Below, in pieces: positions 40,633 to 50,435 of a stretch of DNA of 52,328 nucleotides (the stretch's first letter is position 1; every line of letters begins with the position of its first letter). The notes below the pieces were generated by a model. It was given only the letters and a program-made list of their open reading frames with translations. It made no database searches and was not told where the DNA came from. The stretch comes from Thermomicrobiales bacterium (GTDB taxonomy: Bacteria > Chloroflexota > Chloroflexia > Thermomicrobiales > CADCWN01): assembly GCA_030446685.1 (NCBI GenBank), contig JAUJMV010000033.1, forward strand, positions 1-52,328. The letters are read 5' to 3'. A program made the translations under genes and the position numbers.

Positions 40633-41775
40633 ATGCGGATCACCGCCGTCAAGCGTTTCCTGGTCAGCGACGCCGGGCGGATCGGCGTCTATGTCAAGAT
40701 CGAGACCGCGTCGGGGCTCCACGGGGTCGGGGAGGCGACGATCGCCGCGGCGCCGCGGGCGGTCATGGGGCTGCTCGACGACCTGGAGGGGTGGCTGATC
40801 GGCCGCGACGCCAGCCGGATCGAGTTCCTGTGGCAGCAGTGCTACCGCCGGCTGTTCTACCGCGGTGGCCCGATCTTCGGCGCGGCGCTCGGCGGCATCG
40901 ACCAGGCGCTGTGGGACCTGCAGGGCCGCGCGTTGGGCGTGCCGGTCCACCGGCTGCTCGGCGGCCTGGCGCGGGACCGGCTGCGCTACTACGTGCATCT
41001 GGGCGGCCGGACCGCCGACGAGGTCGCCCAGAGCGCGATCGACGCCGCGCGGCGGGGGGTGACGGCGGTGCGCTTCTCGCCGGTGCAGGCGACCGACGCG
41101 GAGGGGCGGCACGACCACCGGGCGGCGGTGGAGCGCGCCGTCGCCCACACGCGGGCGGTGCGCGAGGCGGTCGGCCCGGACGTGGACCTCCTGCTGGAGT
41201 GCCACGGCCGCTTCGACCCGCCCTGGGCGATCGAGCTGGCGCGGCGGGTCGAGCCGTATCGCCCGTTCTTCGTGGAAGATCCGATCCGCCACGAGCACCG
41301 CGACGGCCTGGCCGCGGTGCGCGCCCAGACGGCGGCGCCGCTGGCGATGGGGGAGCGGGCGCACGACAAGTGGGAGCTGCGCGAGTTGATCGAGCGGGAG
41401 TACGTCAATTACGTGCGCCCCGACGTCTGCCACTGCGGGGGCATCACCGAGTTGCGCAAGATCGCGGCGCTGGCCGAGGCGCACTACATCGACCTGGTCC
41501 CCCACAACGTCGCCGGGCCGATCGGGACGGCGGCCGGGCTGCACGTCGCGTTCGCCTGCTCCAACGTGGCGCTGATCGAGGCCCCGTGGGCGTCGCGGCC
41601 GCCGGCGGGCGGCGTCGCCGGGCCGTACCCGGTCGTCGAGGGGGGCTACATCCTCCCGCCCGACCGGCCGGGGCTGGGGGTGGACCTGGACGAGGCGGCG
41701 TGCGCCGCGGCGCGGTTCGAGCCGCGGCTCCTGCCGGAGATCCTGGCCCCGGACGGGGCGGTGCGCGACTGGTGA
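40633..41775 (+). CDS. enolase-superfamily sugar-acid dehydratase (galactonate dehydratase-like)
   Basis: 380 residues, ATG 40633 after GGAGGATTC. MandR/MLE N-terminal cap, then the barrel with metal/catalytic residues ECHGRFDP (Glu189-Cys-His191; DgoD usually has Asp), FVEDP (Glu215), GERAHDKWELR (Glu241) and VPHNVAGPIGTA (His291). These elements place it near D-galactonate/gluconate dehydratases, which abstract the proton alpha to the carboxylate. Sugar-acid substrate inferred, consistent with the uronate cluster at 1-7 kb. Overlaps the SGNH hydrolase start. Confidence 0.87.
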   Translation: MRITAVKRFLVSDAGRIGVYVKIETASGLHGVGEATIAAAPRAVMGLLDDLEGWLIGRDASRIEFLWQQCYRRLFYRGGPIFGAALGGIDQALWDLQGRALGVPVHRLLGGLARDRLRYYVHLGGRTADEVAQSAIDAARRGVTAVRFSPVQATDAEGRHDHRAAVERAVAHTRAVREAVGPDVDLLLECHGRFDPPWAIELARRVEPYRPFFVEDPIRHEHRDGLAAVRAQTAAPLAMGERAHDKWELRELIEREYVNYVRPDVCHCGGITELRKIAALAEAHYIDLVPHNVAGPIGTAAGLHVAFACSNVALIEAPWASRPPAGGVAGPYPVVEGGYILPPDRPGLGVDLDEAACAAARFEPRLLPEILAPDGAVRDW

Positions 41776-42578
41776 GGGCGGCCGGGCCGGGCGCGGGCGC
41801 TGGCCGCGATCCTGCGGATCCCCGGACCGGGGCGTTGCCGACGCGCCGGCGCGTCCTCGCGGTCGCGGGCGCGATCGCCGCGGGGGTGGTCGGTGGCGGG
41901 TCTGTGTGGCGGCTCCGGAAAGGCGGGCGGATGCCGACGGTCTACACCTTCGGGGACTCGATCCTCGACTGCGGGCGCTACAATCCGCACGGCGTCCATC
42001 CCGGCCAGTTGCTCGTGCGCAACGACGACCGCCTCTTCCCCGAGTTCCGCGGGCGGGACCTCGCCTCCCAGGGCGCGGCGCGGCTGGAGCACCGCGCCCA
42101 GGACGGCGCCACCGTCGACGACCTGCCCGAGCAGGCGTCCGGGCTGGCGGTCTCCGGGCCGGCGGTCGCCCTGCTGACGATCGGGGGCAACGACCTGCTG
42201 ACCGGGCTGGTGCTCGACCGGGGGCCGGGGGTGGACGCCTTCGCGGCGGCGCTCGACGCCTTCCTGCGCCGCCTGCCGATCCGGCCGGTGCTGATCGGCA
42301 CGGTCTACGATCCCTCCTTCGGCGACGACCGCCGCAACTTCCTCGGCGTGGACCCGGCCCTGGCGCGGGCGAACCACCGCCGTGTCAACGCGGCGCTGGC
42401 CGACCTGGCCGGGCGGTACGGGGAGCTCGTCGATCTGCACGCCCACTTCCTGGCCGGCGACCCCTCCTGGTTCACGAGCACGATCGAGCCGAGCCTGGTG
42501 GGCGCCTCGGAGGTGCGCCGCGCCTTCCTGCCGCGCGTCCTGGCCCACCTCGGCGCGCGGGGCGACGCCGCCCCCTGA
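41772..42578 (+). CDS. Tat-exported SGNH/GDSL hydrolase
   Basis: 268 residues, GTG 41772 coupled to the dehydratase stop (GTGA). TRRRVLAVAGAIAAGVV (about 26-42) is a twin-arginine-like signal. Block I is YTFGDSILDCGRYN with nucleophile Ser; block III is LTIGGND. The usual DxxH of block V is not seen: the matching C-terminal region reads TSTIEPSLVGASEVRRAFL, so the catalytic His is absent or elsewhere. An ester substrate exported with the sugar-acid genes, such as acetylated sugar, is inference. Confidence 0.82.
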   Translation: MRAAGPGAGAGRDPADPRTGALPTRRRVLAVAGAIAAGVVGGGSVWRLRKGGRMPTVYTFGDSILDCGRYNPHGVHPGQLLVRNDDRLFPEFRGRDLASQGAARLEHRAQDGATVDDLPEQASGLAVSGPAVALLTIGGNDLLTGLVLDRGPGVDAFAAALDAFLRRLPIRPVLIGTVYDPSFGDDRRNFLGVDPALARANHRRVNAALADLAGRYGELVDLHAHFLAGDPSWFTSTIEPSLVGASEVRRAFLPRVLAHLGARGDAAP

Positions 42579-42666
42579 GCGGCGGTCCCCGGTCGCGGGC
42601 GCCGCTCCGAGTGTGGGAGCCCGACCCCCGGCCGCTCGCGCGGACCGCTCCTCCCCTCGGCTTTCC

Positions 42667-42695
42667 TTGACAAGCGGAGACATCTCCGCTACTAT
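42667..42695 (+). promoter_or_regulatory. promoter with palindromic operator in the spacer
   Basis: TTGACA (42667-42672), 17-bp spacer, TACTAT (42690-42695). The spacer and its edge are filled by a perfect 8-bp dyad AGCGGAGA-CA-TCTCCGCT (42673-42690), the layout of a TetR-family operator that blocks RNA polymerase. It lies about 180 bp before the MFS gene. Confidence 0.85.
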
Positions 42696-42717
42696 TCCGC
42701 GGTGCGGCAAGTGGAGG

Positions 42718-42948
42718 ATGCTCCGCTTGACCGTAGCAGAGACGACGCCCGGCGGCAAGCCGCGCTCCTCCAGCGTCCCGCCGCGCTATGACGGACGCGG
42801 GCGGGGCGCGAGGCCGCGAGCCGGGGCGGCGCCGGGCGACCATGCTTCGTGCAGGCGGCAGCGGAGAACGGGGCGATGGCTGAAGTGGCGATGGCCGGGG
42901 CGCGGCCGGTGGGGGGCCGGGGGACGGTGCTGGCGGCGGCGGGGCTGA
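42718..42948 (+). pseudogene. possible remnant of a TetR-type regulator N-terminus
   Basis: A 76-codon frame directly after the promoter (GTGGAGG upstream). Its first 25 residues ([19 protein letters not shown]) look like the arm preceding the HTH in TetR regulators, but the HTH is missing and the rest is Arg/Gly-rich. It overlaps the MFS start. A deletion of a tetR gene between promoter and MFS would explain this; the identification is weak. Confidence 0.3.
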
Positions 42949-44554
42949 TCCTGGTGCTGTTCCTGGTGTCCCTCGACCAGACGATCGTGGGGACCGCGAT
43001 GCCCCGGATCATCGCGGAGTTGCGCGGGTTCGAGCGCTACGCCTGGGTCACCACCGCCTACCTGCTGGCGGAGACGGCGGTGATCCCGATCGTCGGCAAG
43101 CTCGGCGACCTCTACGGGCGCAAGTGGATCACGATCGCCGGGGTCGCCGTCTTCCTGGTGGGGAGCGTGCTCTGCGGGGTGGCGACGGGGATGACGGGGC
43201 TGATCGTCTTCCGCGGCCTCCAGGGGCTGGGGGCGGGATGCTCCTGGCGACCGTCTTCACCCTGGTCGCGGATCTCTTCCCGGACCCGGCGAAGCGGGCG
43301 AAATATCAAGGGTTCTTCTTCGCGGTCTTCGCCCTTTCCAGCGTGATCGGCCCCTACCTGGGCGGGTGGATCACCGACACGATTAATTGGCGCTGGGTCT
43401 TCTTCGTCAACCTGCCGCTCGGCCTCTTCTCGCTGGCGGTCCTCCCCTTCGTGCTGCCGCAGAGCGCGCGGCGGCCGGGCGCGCGGATCGATTGGCTCGG
43501 GGCGCTCACCATCACCGTCGCGGTGGTGGCCCTGCTGCTGGCCCTCTCCTGGGTGGGCGAGGGGGACGCCTGGACGGCGGGGCGGGTCCTCGGCGGGTTC
43601 GCCGTCGCGGCGGTCTTCCTGGCGCTCTTCGTCCCGATCGAGCTGCGGGCGGCGGAGCCGGTGATCCCCTTCACACTCTTCCGCAATCGCGCGATCGCCG
43701 CCGCCGCGATCGTGCTCTTCATGGTCGGCATCGCGATGTTCGGCATCATCCTCTACACGCCGCTCTTCGTGCAGGGTGTGCTGGGGAGGACCGCGTCCGG
43801 GTCCGGCGCGGTGCTGACCCCGCTGGTGGTGACGATGACGGTGATGGGGATCATCGGCGGGCAACTGATCGCGCGGGTGCGGCGGATCAAGCCATTCATG
43901 CTCTTCGGCACGGTCGTGATGACGGCCGGCGTCCTGCTGCTGTCGACCCTCGGCCCCGGCTCCGGCGCCGGGACCGTCGCCCTCTTCCTCTTCGTCACCG
44001 GGATCGGGCTGGGGCTGATCCTGCCGACCTCGACCCTGGCGGTGCAGACGGCGGTGGGCCCGGAGCAGTTGGGCGTTGCCACCTCCGCCACGCAGTTTAT
44101 CCGCTCGGTCGGCGCGACGGTCGGCACGGCGGTGATCGGCACCCTGGTCACCGGGGGCTACGGCGACGCGCTGGTGGCGAGCATTCCGAGCGGCCTGCCC
44201 GAGGGGCTGGTCGCCGCGCTGCGCGATCCGCGCGTCCTGGTGAGCGAGGAGGCGTTGCAGGGCCTCACCGCCGCGACGGCCGCGCTCCCCGGCGGGGCGG
44301 GGGCGGTGCAGGGGCTGCTGGGGGCGGCGCGCGCGGCGCTCTCCGGCGCGATCCAGGACGGCTTCCGCTTCGTGCTCGTCGCGGGCGCCCTGGCGGTCGT
44401 CGGCACGCTGCTGATGCCGGACCTGCGCCTGGAGGAGAAGCCGGCCGCGGAGCCGGCGCCGGAGGCGACGCCGGCCGGCGGCTCGGCCGCCGCCGCGACC
44501 CTCACCACCGGCGCCACCGCGGTCCGCGCGCGGGGCGACGGCCCGGCGGACTGA
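42876..44554 (+). pseudogene. MFS drug efflux transporter, DHA2/14-span type, one frameshift
   Basis: ATG 42876 (GGAGAAC upstream). [22 protein letters not shown] is the DHA2 signature; [12 protein letters not shown] the conserved motif [13 protein letters not shown] then breaks. One missing base near 43240 moves the frame to [43 protein letters not shown] (motif C region) and the remaining spans, ending in a long Ala/Pro/Thr tail. With that base restored the protein is about 560 residues. Exports drugs or metabolites by proton antiport. The operator at 42673 suggests ligand-induced expression. Confidence 0.88.
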
Positions 44555-44567
44555 GGCGCCGCCCGCG

Positions 44568-44621
44568 CCTCCGCCGCCTGGGGGCGGCACCTCCTCTCCC
44601 AATCCCGGGAGAAGGGGTGGG
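44568..44621. repeat. dispersed CCCTCTCCCAATC repeat, copy 2
   Basis: Shares with 38671-38725 the order GCCGCCTG/GGCGGCAC hairpin, then CTCCTCTCCCAATCCC and inverted GGGAGAAGGGG. It lies 14 bp after the MFS stop codon, where it could end transcription. Confidence 0.75.
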
Positions 44622-44780
44622 ATGGCGCGGCGGCCGCGACACCTCGCCCGAATTCGTGTGCAGTGGGCCGCGTGAGACGCCCGGTTAGGGACGCGGTCGG
44701 CTGCGGCCGTGGGAAGGTTGACGCGACTTGGTTGCTGGCGCTGTTGGCGCGGCCCCGGCAAGCGTAAAGGAGATTGGGCG

Positions 44781-45782
44781 ATGCGGGCAATTCGGATGCA
44801 CCGGCCGGGCGATCCGGACGTGCTGCGGCTGGAGGAGGTTCCCGACCCGACGCCGGGCGCGGGGGAGGTGCTGATCGCGGTCGCGGCCGCGGGGTCAACT
44901 ACGCCGACCTGGCGGTGCGGCAATTCGGGGGCATCCGGGCGGCCCGCCGCCGCCGCTGCCGCTGACGCCGGGCTTCGAGGTTGCCGGGACGATCGCGGCG
45001 GTCGGGCCGGGGGTCGCGGGGCTGGCGGCGGGGGATCGGGTCGGCGCGGTGCTGGACGCGGGGGGCTACGCGGAGTACGCGGTCGCGGAGGCCGCGAAGG
45101 TCATGCCGATCCCGGACGGGGTGGACTTTGCCACGGCGACCGCCTTCCTGATCCAGGGGCCGACGGCCCACGGGGTGCTGCACGACGCGGCGCGCCTGCG
45201 GGTGGGGAGAGCGTCCTGGTGCAGGCGGCGGCGGGCGGGGTGGGCCACCTGGCTGTCCAACTCGCGAAACTGGCCGGCGCGCAGCCGGTGCTCGGGGCGG
45301 CGGGCAGCGCGGAGAAGCGCGAACTGGCGCGGCAGTTGGGCGCCGACCGGGCGATCGACTACACGCGCGAGGACTGGGCCGGGGAGATCCGCGAGGCGAC
45401 CGGGGGGCGGGGCGTCGACGTGGTGCTGGAGGCGGTCGGCGGCCCGGTCGGCGCGGTGGCGGTCGAGTGCCTGGCGCCGCTGGGTCGGCTGGTCATCTTC
45501 GGCGGGGCGAGCGGCCAGCCCGCGCCCCTCCCGGACCCGATGGCGCTGAACCTGAAGGGGCTGACCGTCAGCGGCTTCGGCGGCCCGTGGCTCCGCCCCG
45601 GCCGCGCCGCCGCCGCGCGGGAGGAGTTGTTCGCTCACCTGCGGGCCGGGCGGTTGCGGGTCGTCCTCGGCCCGTCGTTCCCGCTGGCGGAAGCGGCGGC
45701 GGCCCACCGGGCGGTGGGATCGCGCCAGACGGTCGGCAAGGTGGTGCTGCTGACGGGGGCCGGCAGGGAGGGGGCAGCATGA
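44781..45782 (+). pseudogene. zinc-type quinone oxidoreductase, three indels
   Basis: ATG 44781 with AAGGAG. MRAIRMHRPGDPDVLRLEEV and GAGEVLIAVAAAG begin in frame; after an indel near 44893 VNYADLAVRQFGGI appears; after another near 44945 FEVAGTIAAVGPGVAGLAAGD and GGYAEYAVAEAAKVMPIPDG; after a third near 45208 the first frame returns with VLVQAAAGGVGHLAVQLAKL (AAxGGVG NADPH loop) and DYTREDWAGEIREATGGRGV. Restored, this is a normal 334-residue NADPH:quinone reductase. Overlaps the next gene as ATGA. Confidence 0.88.
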
Positions 45783-46408
45783 AACTGGCGATCTTCGGGG
45801 CGACCGGGAAGACCGGCCGGCAACTGGTGGAGCAGGCGCTGGCGGCCGGTCATGAGGTCAGGGCCTTCGCGCGCGACGCCGCGCGGGTGCCGATCCGGCA
45901 CGAGCGGCTCACGGTCGTCGAGGGGGACGTGCGCGATCCGGAACGGGTGGCGGAGGCGGTCGCGGGCGTCGACGCGGTCCTCAGCGCGCTGGGCCAGACG
46001 CCCGGCTCGACCAAGGATGTGCAGACCGTGGGGACGCGGAACATCCTCGAGGCGATGGGACGGCACAACGTCCGCCGGCTGGTCAGCTTGACGGGCGCGG
46101 GCGTGGCCGACGCGGCCGACGCGCCGAAGCTGTGGAACCGGGCGTTCAGCCTCCTGCTGAAGCGCCTGCAGCCCGACGTGCTGGCCGACGCGGAGGGGCA
46201 CGCCCGCGCCATCCGGGAGAGCGACCGCGACTGGGTCATCGTGCGCGGCCCGCGGCTGACCGAGGGGGCGAAGCGGGGCCGGTACCGCGTCGGCTGGGTG
46301 GGCAAGGGGACGGGGCCGCAGATCGCGCGCGCCGACGTCGCCGACTTCATGCTCAAGCAAGTGACGGACAATACGTACCTGCGCCAGGCCCCGATGATCA
46401 GCTACTGA
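45779..46408 (+). CDS. NAD(P)-binding NmrA-like/atypical SDR protein
   Basis: 209 residues. IFGATGKTGRQLVEQA is the GxxGxxG cofactor loop; HEVRAFARDAARVP, VVEGDVRDPERVAEAV and DAVLSALGQTP follow as in biliverdin-reductase-B/NmrA-type proteins; ARADVADFMLKQV is near the end. Probably an NADPH-dependent reductase or redox-sensing protein, coupled to the quinone reductase (four-base overlap). The frame is intact. Confidence 0.9.
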   Translation: MKLAIFGATGKTGRQLVEQALAAGHEVRAFARDAARVPIRHERLTVVEGDVRDPERVAEAVAGVDAVLSALGQTPGSTKDVQTVGTRNILEAMGRHNVRRLVSLTGAGVADAADAPKLWNRAFSLLLKRLQPDVLADAEGHARAIRESDRDWVIVRGPRLTEGAKRGRYRVGWVGKGTGPQIARADVADFMLKQVTDNTYLRQAPMISY

Positions 46409-46448
46409 GCCGCCGGTCGGCTTGTGGTGGGGCGTGGGCGGGCAGGGC

Positions 46449-46826
46449 TCAGGGCGTCACGTACCGGCGGACGAGGGCCAGCACCTCGTCCACCCCGAAG
46501 GGCTTCGGCAGGACCTCCGCCACCGCGCAGTCGCGCAGCAGCGCGTCGAGGTCCTGGCGGGGTGCGCCGGTGATGAAGACGACCGGGATCGCCTGGGTCC
46601 TGGGATCGGCCTGGAGCCGGCGGCAAATCTCGGCGCCGTCCAGCGTCGGCATGCGGATATCGAGCAGGATGAGGGCCGGCGGGTTGGCGGCGACGGTGGC
46701 GAGCGTGCCGGCGTCGGTGCTGGTGATCACGCGGTAGCCCTCGGCGTGGAGGACGTCGAGCAGCAACTCGGTGACGTCCACGTCGTCATCAACCACGAGG
46801 ATCGGCCCTGTGGCGGTGGCGGTCAT
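46449..46826 (-). CDS. receiver-only response regulator
   Basis: 125 residues. ILVVDDDVDVTELLLDVL (acidic pocket), phosphoacceptor Asp56 in ALILLDIRMPTLDG, FITGAP (switch Thr) and EVLPKPFGVDEVLALV with the conserved Lys. No output domain, so it probably passes phosphate to, or docks on, another protein. ATG 46826 after GGAGAAG. The 40-bp gap to the plus-strand gene end contains a convergent junction; no kinase nearby. Confidence 0.9.
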   Translation of the reverse strand: MTATATGPILVVDDDVDVTELLLDVLHAEGYRVITSTDAGTLATVAANPPALILLDIRMPTLDGAEICRRLQADPRTQAIPVVFITGAPRQDLDALLRDCAVAEVLPKPFGVDEVLALVRRYVTP

Positions 46827-46954
46827 CGTGCTTCTCCCCGCGAAGTCGTTGCGGCGGTCGCTTGGCGTTGCGGCGCGGGACGGCTGGCGGGCCGGCGTCC
46901 CGCGCCGATCCCGCAAGGGCGGTGCCAGTGCCGGTCCGGACCGTGGCCCCACGC

Positions 46955-49018
46955 CTACCGCACGAACGCCGCCGGCACGCCGCCGTCCACCGTGATCATG
47001 CAGCCGGTCGTCTTCGCCGCGCGCGACGAGGCGAGGAAGGCGATCGCCTCGGCGATGTCGTCCGGGGTCACGTTGACGCCGAGCGTGGTGCGCTTGCGGT
47101 AGAACTCCTCCAGTTCGTCGGGGGCGATGCCGTAGGCGGCGGCGCGCTCCTCCCGCCAGCGCCCGCTCCAGATCGCCGAGCCCTGGAGGACGGCGTCCGG
47201 CAGCACCGAGTTGACCCGGATGCCCACCGGGCCCCCCTCGACCGCCAGGCAGCGCGCCAGGTGCGCCTCGGCCGCCTTGGCGGCGCTGTAGGCCGCGGCG
47301 TCCTTGCCGGCGTAGACCGCGTTCTTCGAGGTGACGAAGACCATGTTGCCGCCGCGCCCCTGCTCCTTGAGGAGGCGGAACGCCTCGCGCGCGACCAGGA
47401 AGTAGCCGGTCGCCAGCACGTCGAAGTTGCGGCGCCACTCCGCCAGCGTCGTCTGGTCGATCGGGCTGGAGGTGGCGAGGCCGGCGTTGTTGACGACCAG
47501 GTCCACGCCGCCGTAGGCCAGGATCGCCTCCCGCAGCGCCGCCGCGACCGCCGCCTCATCGGTCACGTCGAGCGCCACCGCCGTCGCCCGCCCCGCGCCG
47601 AACTCGGCGTCGATCGCCTCCGCCACCCGCCGCGCGCCGTCCAGGTTGATGTCGGCGACGACGACGTGTCCCCCCTGCGCGACGAAGCGCCGGCAGGTCG
47701 CCCCGCCGATCCCGCCCGCCCCGCCGGTGACGAACCCGACCTGGCGGGAGAACTCCGCCTCGGGCGGCAGCAGGCTCAGCTTGTAGAGTTCGAGCGGCCA
47801 GTACTCGATCGCGTAGGATTCCGCCTCGTCGAGCGAGACGAACCGGCCGAGGGCGGTCGCCCCGCGCATCACGGCGATCGCGCGATGATAGAGCGCGCCG
47901 CTCACCCCGGCCAGGGTCGCGGAGCGGCCGGTGGTGACCATCCCCACGCCGGGGATCAGGATCACGCGCGGCGCGGGGTCGGCCGGCTCGTCGCCCTCCC
48001 GGCGGTTGCGCGCGAAGTAGGCGCGGTACTCCTCCCCGTAGGCGGCGATCCCCGCCCGCAGCCGCTCGATCAGGGCCGCGACATTGCCGCCCGCGGGGTC
48101 CCACTCGACGTAGAGCGGCGTGCGCTTGGTATGGACGAGGTGGTCCGGGCAGGCCGCGCCGACCGCCGCCAGCCGGGGCGCGTCGCGGCTGTTGACGAAC
48201 GCCAGCACGTCGTCGGCGTCGTCGTGGGCGAGGATGTGCCGCCGTTCCGCGCTCACCGCGCCACGGATCACCGGCAGGACGCGCGCCAGGATCGCCCGCC
48301 GCTCGTCCGGCGGCAGGGCCTCGTAGCGCGCACCGCCGAAGGGCGCGCCGTCCGCCGCGCGGCGGGCGATCCGCGCCTCGGCCTCGTTGATGACCCGGAT
48401 GGTGTTGGCGTAGCACTCCGCGGAGGTCGCGCCCCAGGTGACCAGGCCGTGCTTCTCCATCAGCACCAGCTCGGCGCGCGGGTTGGCCGCCACGCCCTCG
48501 GCGATCAGTTTCGAGAGGGTGAAGCCGGGGCGCACGTAGGGCACCCAGACGCAGCGGTCCCCCCAGATCTCCGCGGCGACCGCCCGCCCCCCCTCGGCGC
48601 AGCAGATGGCGATGATCGCGTCGGGGTGGGTGTGGTCGACGTGCGGGAAGGGGAGGAAGGCGTGCAGCAGCGTCTCGATCGAGGGGCGCGGCCCCCCGCT
48701 GTCGAGCTGGCAGTGCGCCAGGTAGGCGACCATCTCCTCGTCGGGCAGCGCCTCGCGCGCGAGGAGCGGGCGCATGTCGTCCAGGCGCAGGGCGGCGAAC
48801 CCGCGCGGCCCGATCGTCGCCAGGTCCGACCCGCTCCCCTTGACCCACATGGTCTTGACCGGGCGCCCCCGGAAGTCGGTCTCGACCGTCTTGGCCGAGG
48901 TGTTGCCCCCGCCCCAGTTCGCGACGCTGCGATCCGCCCCCAAGAGATTGGAGCGGTAGACCAGCGCGTCGAGTCCTTCGCCCTGCTCCGCTCCCCGATC
49001 CCAGCGGTTCTCGACCAT
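46955..49018 (-). CDS. rhaEW-like: bifunctional rhamnulose-1-phosphate aldolase/lactaldehyde dehydrogenase
   Basis: 687 residues, ATG 49018 (GGGAGGGGGAG). N-terminal class II aldolase (NLLGADRSVANWGGGNTSAK; zinc His in HVDHTHPDAII; VLMEKHGLVTWG), about 1-420, fused to an SDR (GFVTGGAGGIGGATC; NNAG; SAAKAAEAHLAR; VDGGVPAAFVR), about 430-687. This fusion is the YuxG/RhaEW enzyme that cleaves rhamnulose 1-phosphate to DHAP and lactaldehyde and then oxidises or reduces the latter. Agrees with rhamnose mutarotase at the window start. Confidence 0.92.
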   Translation of the reverse strand: MVENRWDRGAEQGEGLDALVYRSNLLGADRSVANWGGGNTSAKTVETDFRGRPVKTMWVKGSGSDLATIGPRGFAALRLDDMRPLLAREALPDEEMVAYLAHCQLDSGGPRPSIETLLHAFLPFPHVDHTHPDAIIAICCAEGGRAVAAEIWGDRCVWVPYVRPGFTLSKLIAEGVAANPRAELVLMEKHGLVTWGATSAECYANTIRVINEAEARIARRAADGAPFGGARYEALPPDERRAILARVLPVIRGAVSAERRHILAHDDADDVLAFVNSRDAPRLAAVGAACPDHLVHTKRTPLYVEWDPAGGNVAALIERLRAGIAAYGEEYRAYFARNRREGDEPADPAPRVILIPGVGMVTTGRSATLAGVSGALYHRAIAVMRGATALGRFVSLDEAESYAIEYWPLELYKLSLLPPEAEFSRQVGFVTGGAGGIGGATCRRFVAQGGHVVVADINLDGARRVAEAIDAEFGAGRATAVALDVTDEAAVAAALREAILAYGGVDLVVNNAGLATSSPIDQTTLAEWRRNFDVLATGYFLVAREAFRLLKEQGRGGNMVFVTSKNAVYAGKDAAAYSAAKAAEAHLARCLAVEGGPVGIRVNSVLPDAVLQGSAIWSGRWREERAAAYGIAPDELEEFYRKRTTLGVNVTPDDIAEAIAFLASSRAAKTTGCMITVDGGVPAAFVR

Positions 49019-49100
49019 CGGCTCCCCCTCCCTGTGTCCCAGCCGGCGGGCTGTGCGGCGGGCGCGTCGCCCGCTTGGCAAACGCGCCGCGCACAGTCTA

Positions 49101-49158
49101 CCCGATCCCGCCCGTGCCGGGACCGGGGGCGGGGTCGGGCACACCTCCTCTCGAGGTG
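49101..49158 (-). terminator. two hairpins between the MFS and aldolase genes
   Basis: CCCGATCCCGCCC (49101-49113) pairs with 49127-49139 at 12 of 13 bases; a second stem CACCTC/GAGGTG spans 49142-49158. They lie 22-80 bp past the MFS stop on the minus strand and probably separate it from the rhamnose gene. No T-run. Confidence 0.5.
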
Positions 49159-49180
49159 CGCCCGCCCTTGACTCGTATCG

Positions 49181-50435
49181 TCACGCCGCGCGGGCGCGCA
49201 CCTCGACCGGTGCCGGGGTGTCGGCGAGCCGCCACAACGGCGCGAGCGCCAGCGTGGCGAGGAGCAGGCCGAGCCCGGCGACGACCAGCGTCGGCCGCGG
49301 CCCGAGCCACTCGCCGAGGAGCCCACCCAGGAGCGCCCCGAGCGCAGCGTCCCCCAGGTGAGGCGCAGGCTGGCGGCCACGCGGCCTTGCAGGGGCGCTG
49401 GGGTGACGGCCTGGCGCAGACTCGTCGCGCCGATGGTGTACACCACCCGCGCCGCCCCCCACAGCAGGTGCGCCGCGACGAGCAGGGCGATGGAGGCCGC
49501 GCCCGTCCCGCCCGCCGCCGGGACGAGCGCCCGAGCCCCATCAGCGCCTGGGCGCCGATGAGGGTCGGCCCAAGCCCCGCGCGACGGGTGACCCGATCCG
49601 CCAGGAGCGCGCGGGTAGGCCGCTCGCGCTGCCGACGGCCAGGATCGCCCCCTGGAGCGCCGGCGCCAGGGCGAGATCGCGCGCGAGGTAGACCAGGACC
49701 ACGGCCGCGTGCAGGGCGTAGGCGAGGTTGGCCAGCGCGCTGCACGTCGCGAGGGCGCGCAGGGTCGGTGTCACGCCCACCAGCCGTAGCCCGTCGCCAA
49801 TCGCCCGACGGAGGGGCCGATGCTCTCCGGGCGGGGCGGCATTGGCTCGGGCGCGCGAATGCGGCCGACGAGGAGCGCCGAGGCCAGGAACGAGAGCGCG
49901 TCGACGACGAGGGCGAGGGGGCCGTCGCGAGCTGCACCAGGCCGCCCGCCAGCCCCGGCCCGGCGATCTGCGCGAGCGCGGCGCTCGCCTGGAGCTTGCT
50001 GTTCCCCTCGACGAGGTGCGCCCGGCCGATCAGCGTCGGCAGGTAGGCCGACCAGGCGACGTCGTAGAGGACGGTCAGGCCGCCGGTCAGGAGCGCCACG
50101 GCGTAGAGCTGCGCGAGGGACAGCCGCCCGAGCGCGGCGGCCAGGGGGATCGAGCCGAGCAGGGCGAGGCGGCCGAAGTCGGCGGCGATGAGGAGCGGGC
50201 GCCGCCGCAGCCGGTCGACCCACGCGCCCGCGAGGGGGCTGAGCAGCAGGTTCGGCAGGAATTGGAGCGCCACCAGCGCGCCCATCTGCGCCGGCGTGGC
50301 CGCCAGCGTCAGCACCGCCGCCAGCGGCAGCGCCAGGACGGTGACCTGGGAGCCGAACTGGGAGATGGTCTGGCCGGCCCAGAGCCGGAGGAAGTCGGGA
50401 TGCCGCCAGAGATCGCCGAACCGGGCGCACCCCAC
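49181..50435 (-). pseudogene. MFS transporter, multiple frame changes
   Basis: GTG 50435 gives FGDLWRHPDFLRLWAGQTIS, FGSQVTVLALPLAAVL, AGAWVDRLRRRPLLIAADF (motif A) and LVEGNSKLQASAALAQIAGP. From about 49935 the coding sense switches frames at least five times: VVDALSFLASALLVGRIRAP, TLRALATCSALANLAYALHA, LLADRVTRRAGLGPTLIGAQ, YTIGATSLRQAVTPAPLQGR, GPRPTLVVAGLGLLLATLAL to TCA-complement stop at 49181. The fold is the EntS/TetA-like 12-span group. The density of breaks makes it the most damaged gene here; real decay cannot be excluded. Confidence 0.78.
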
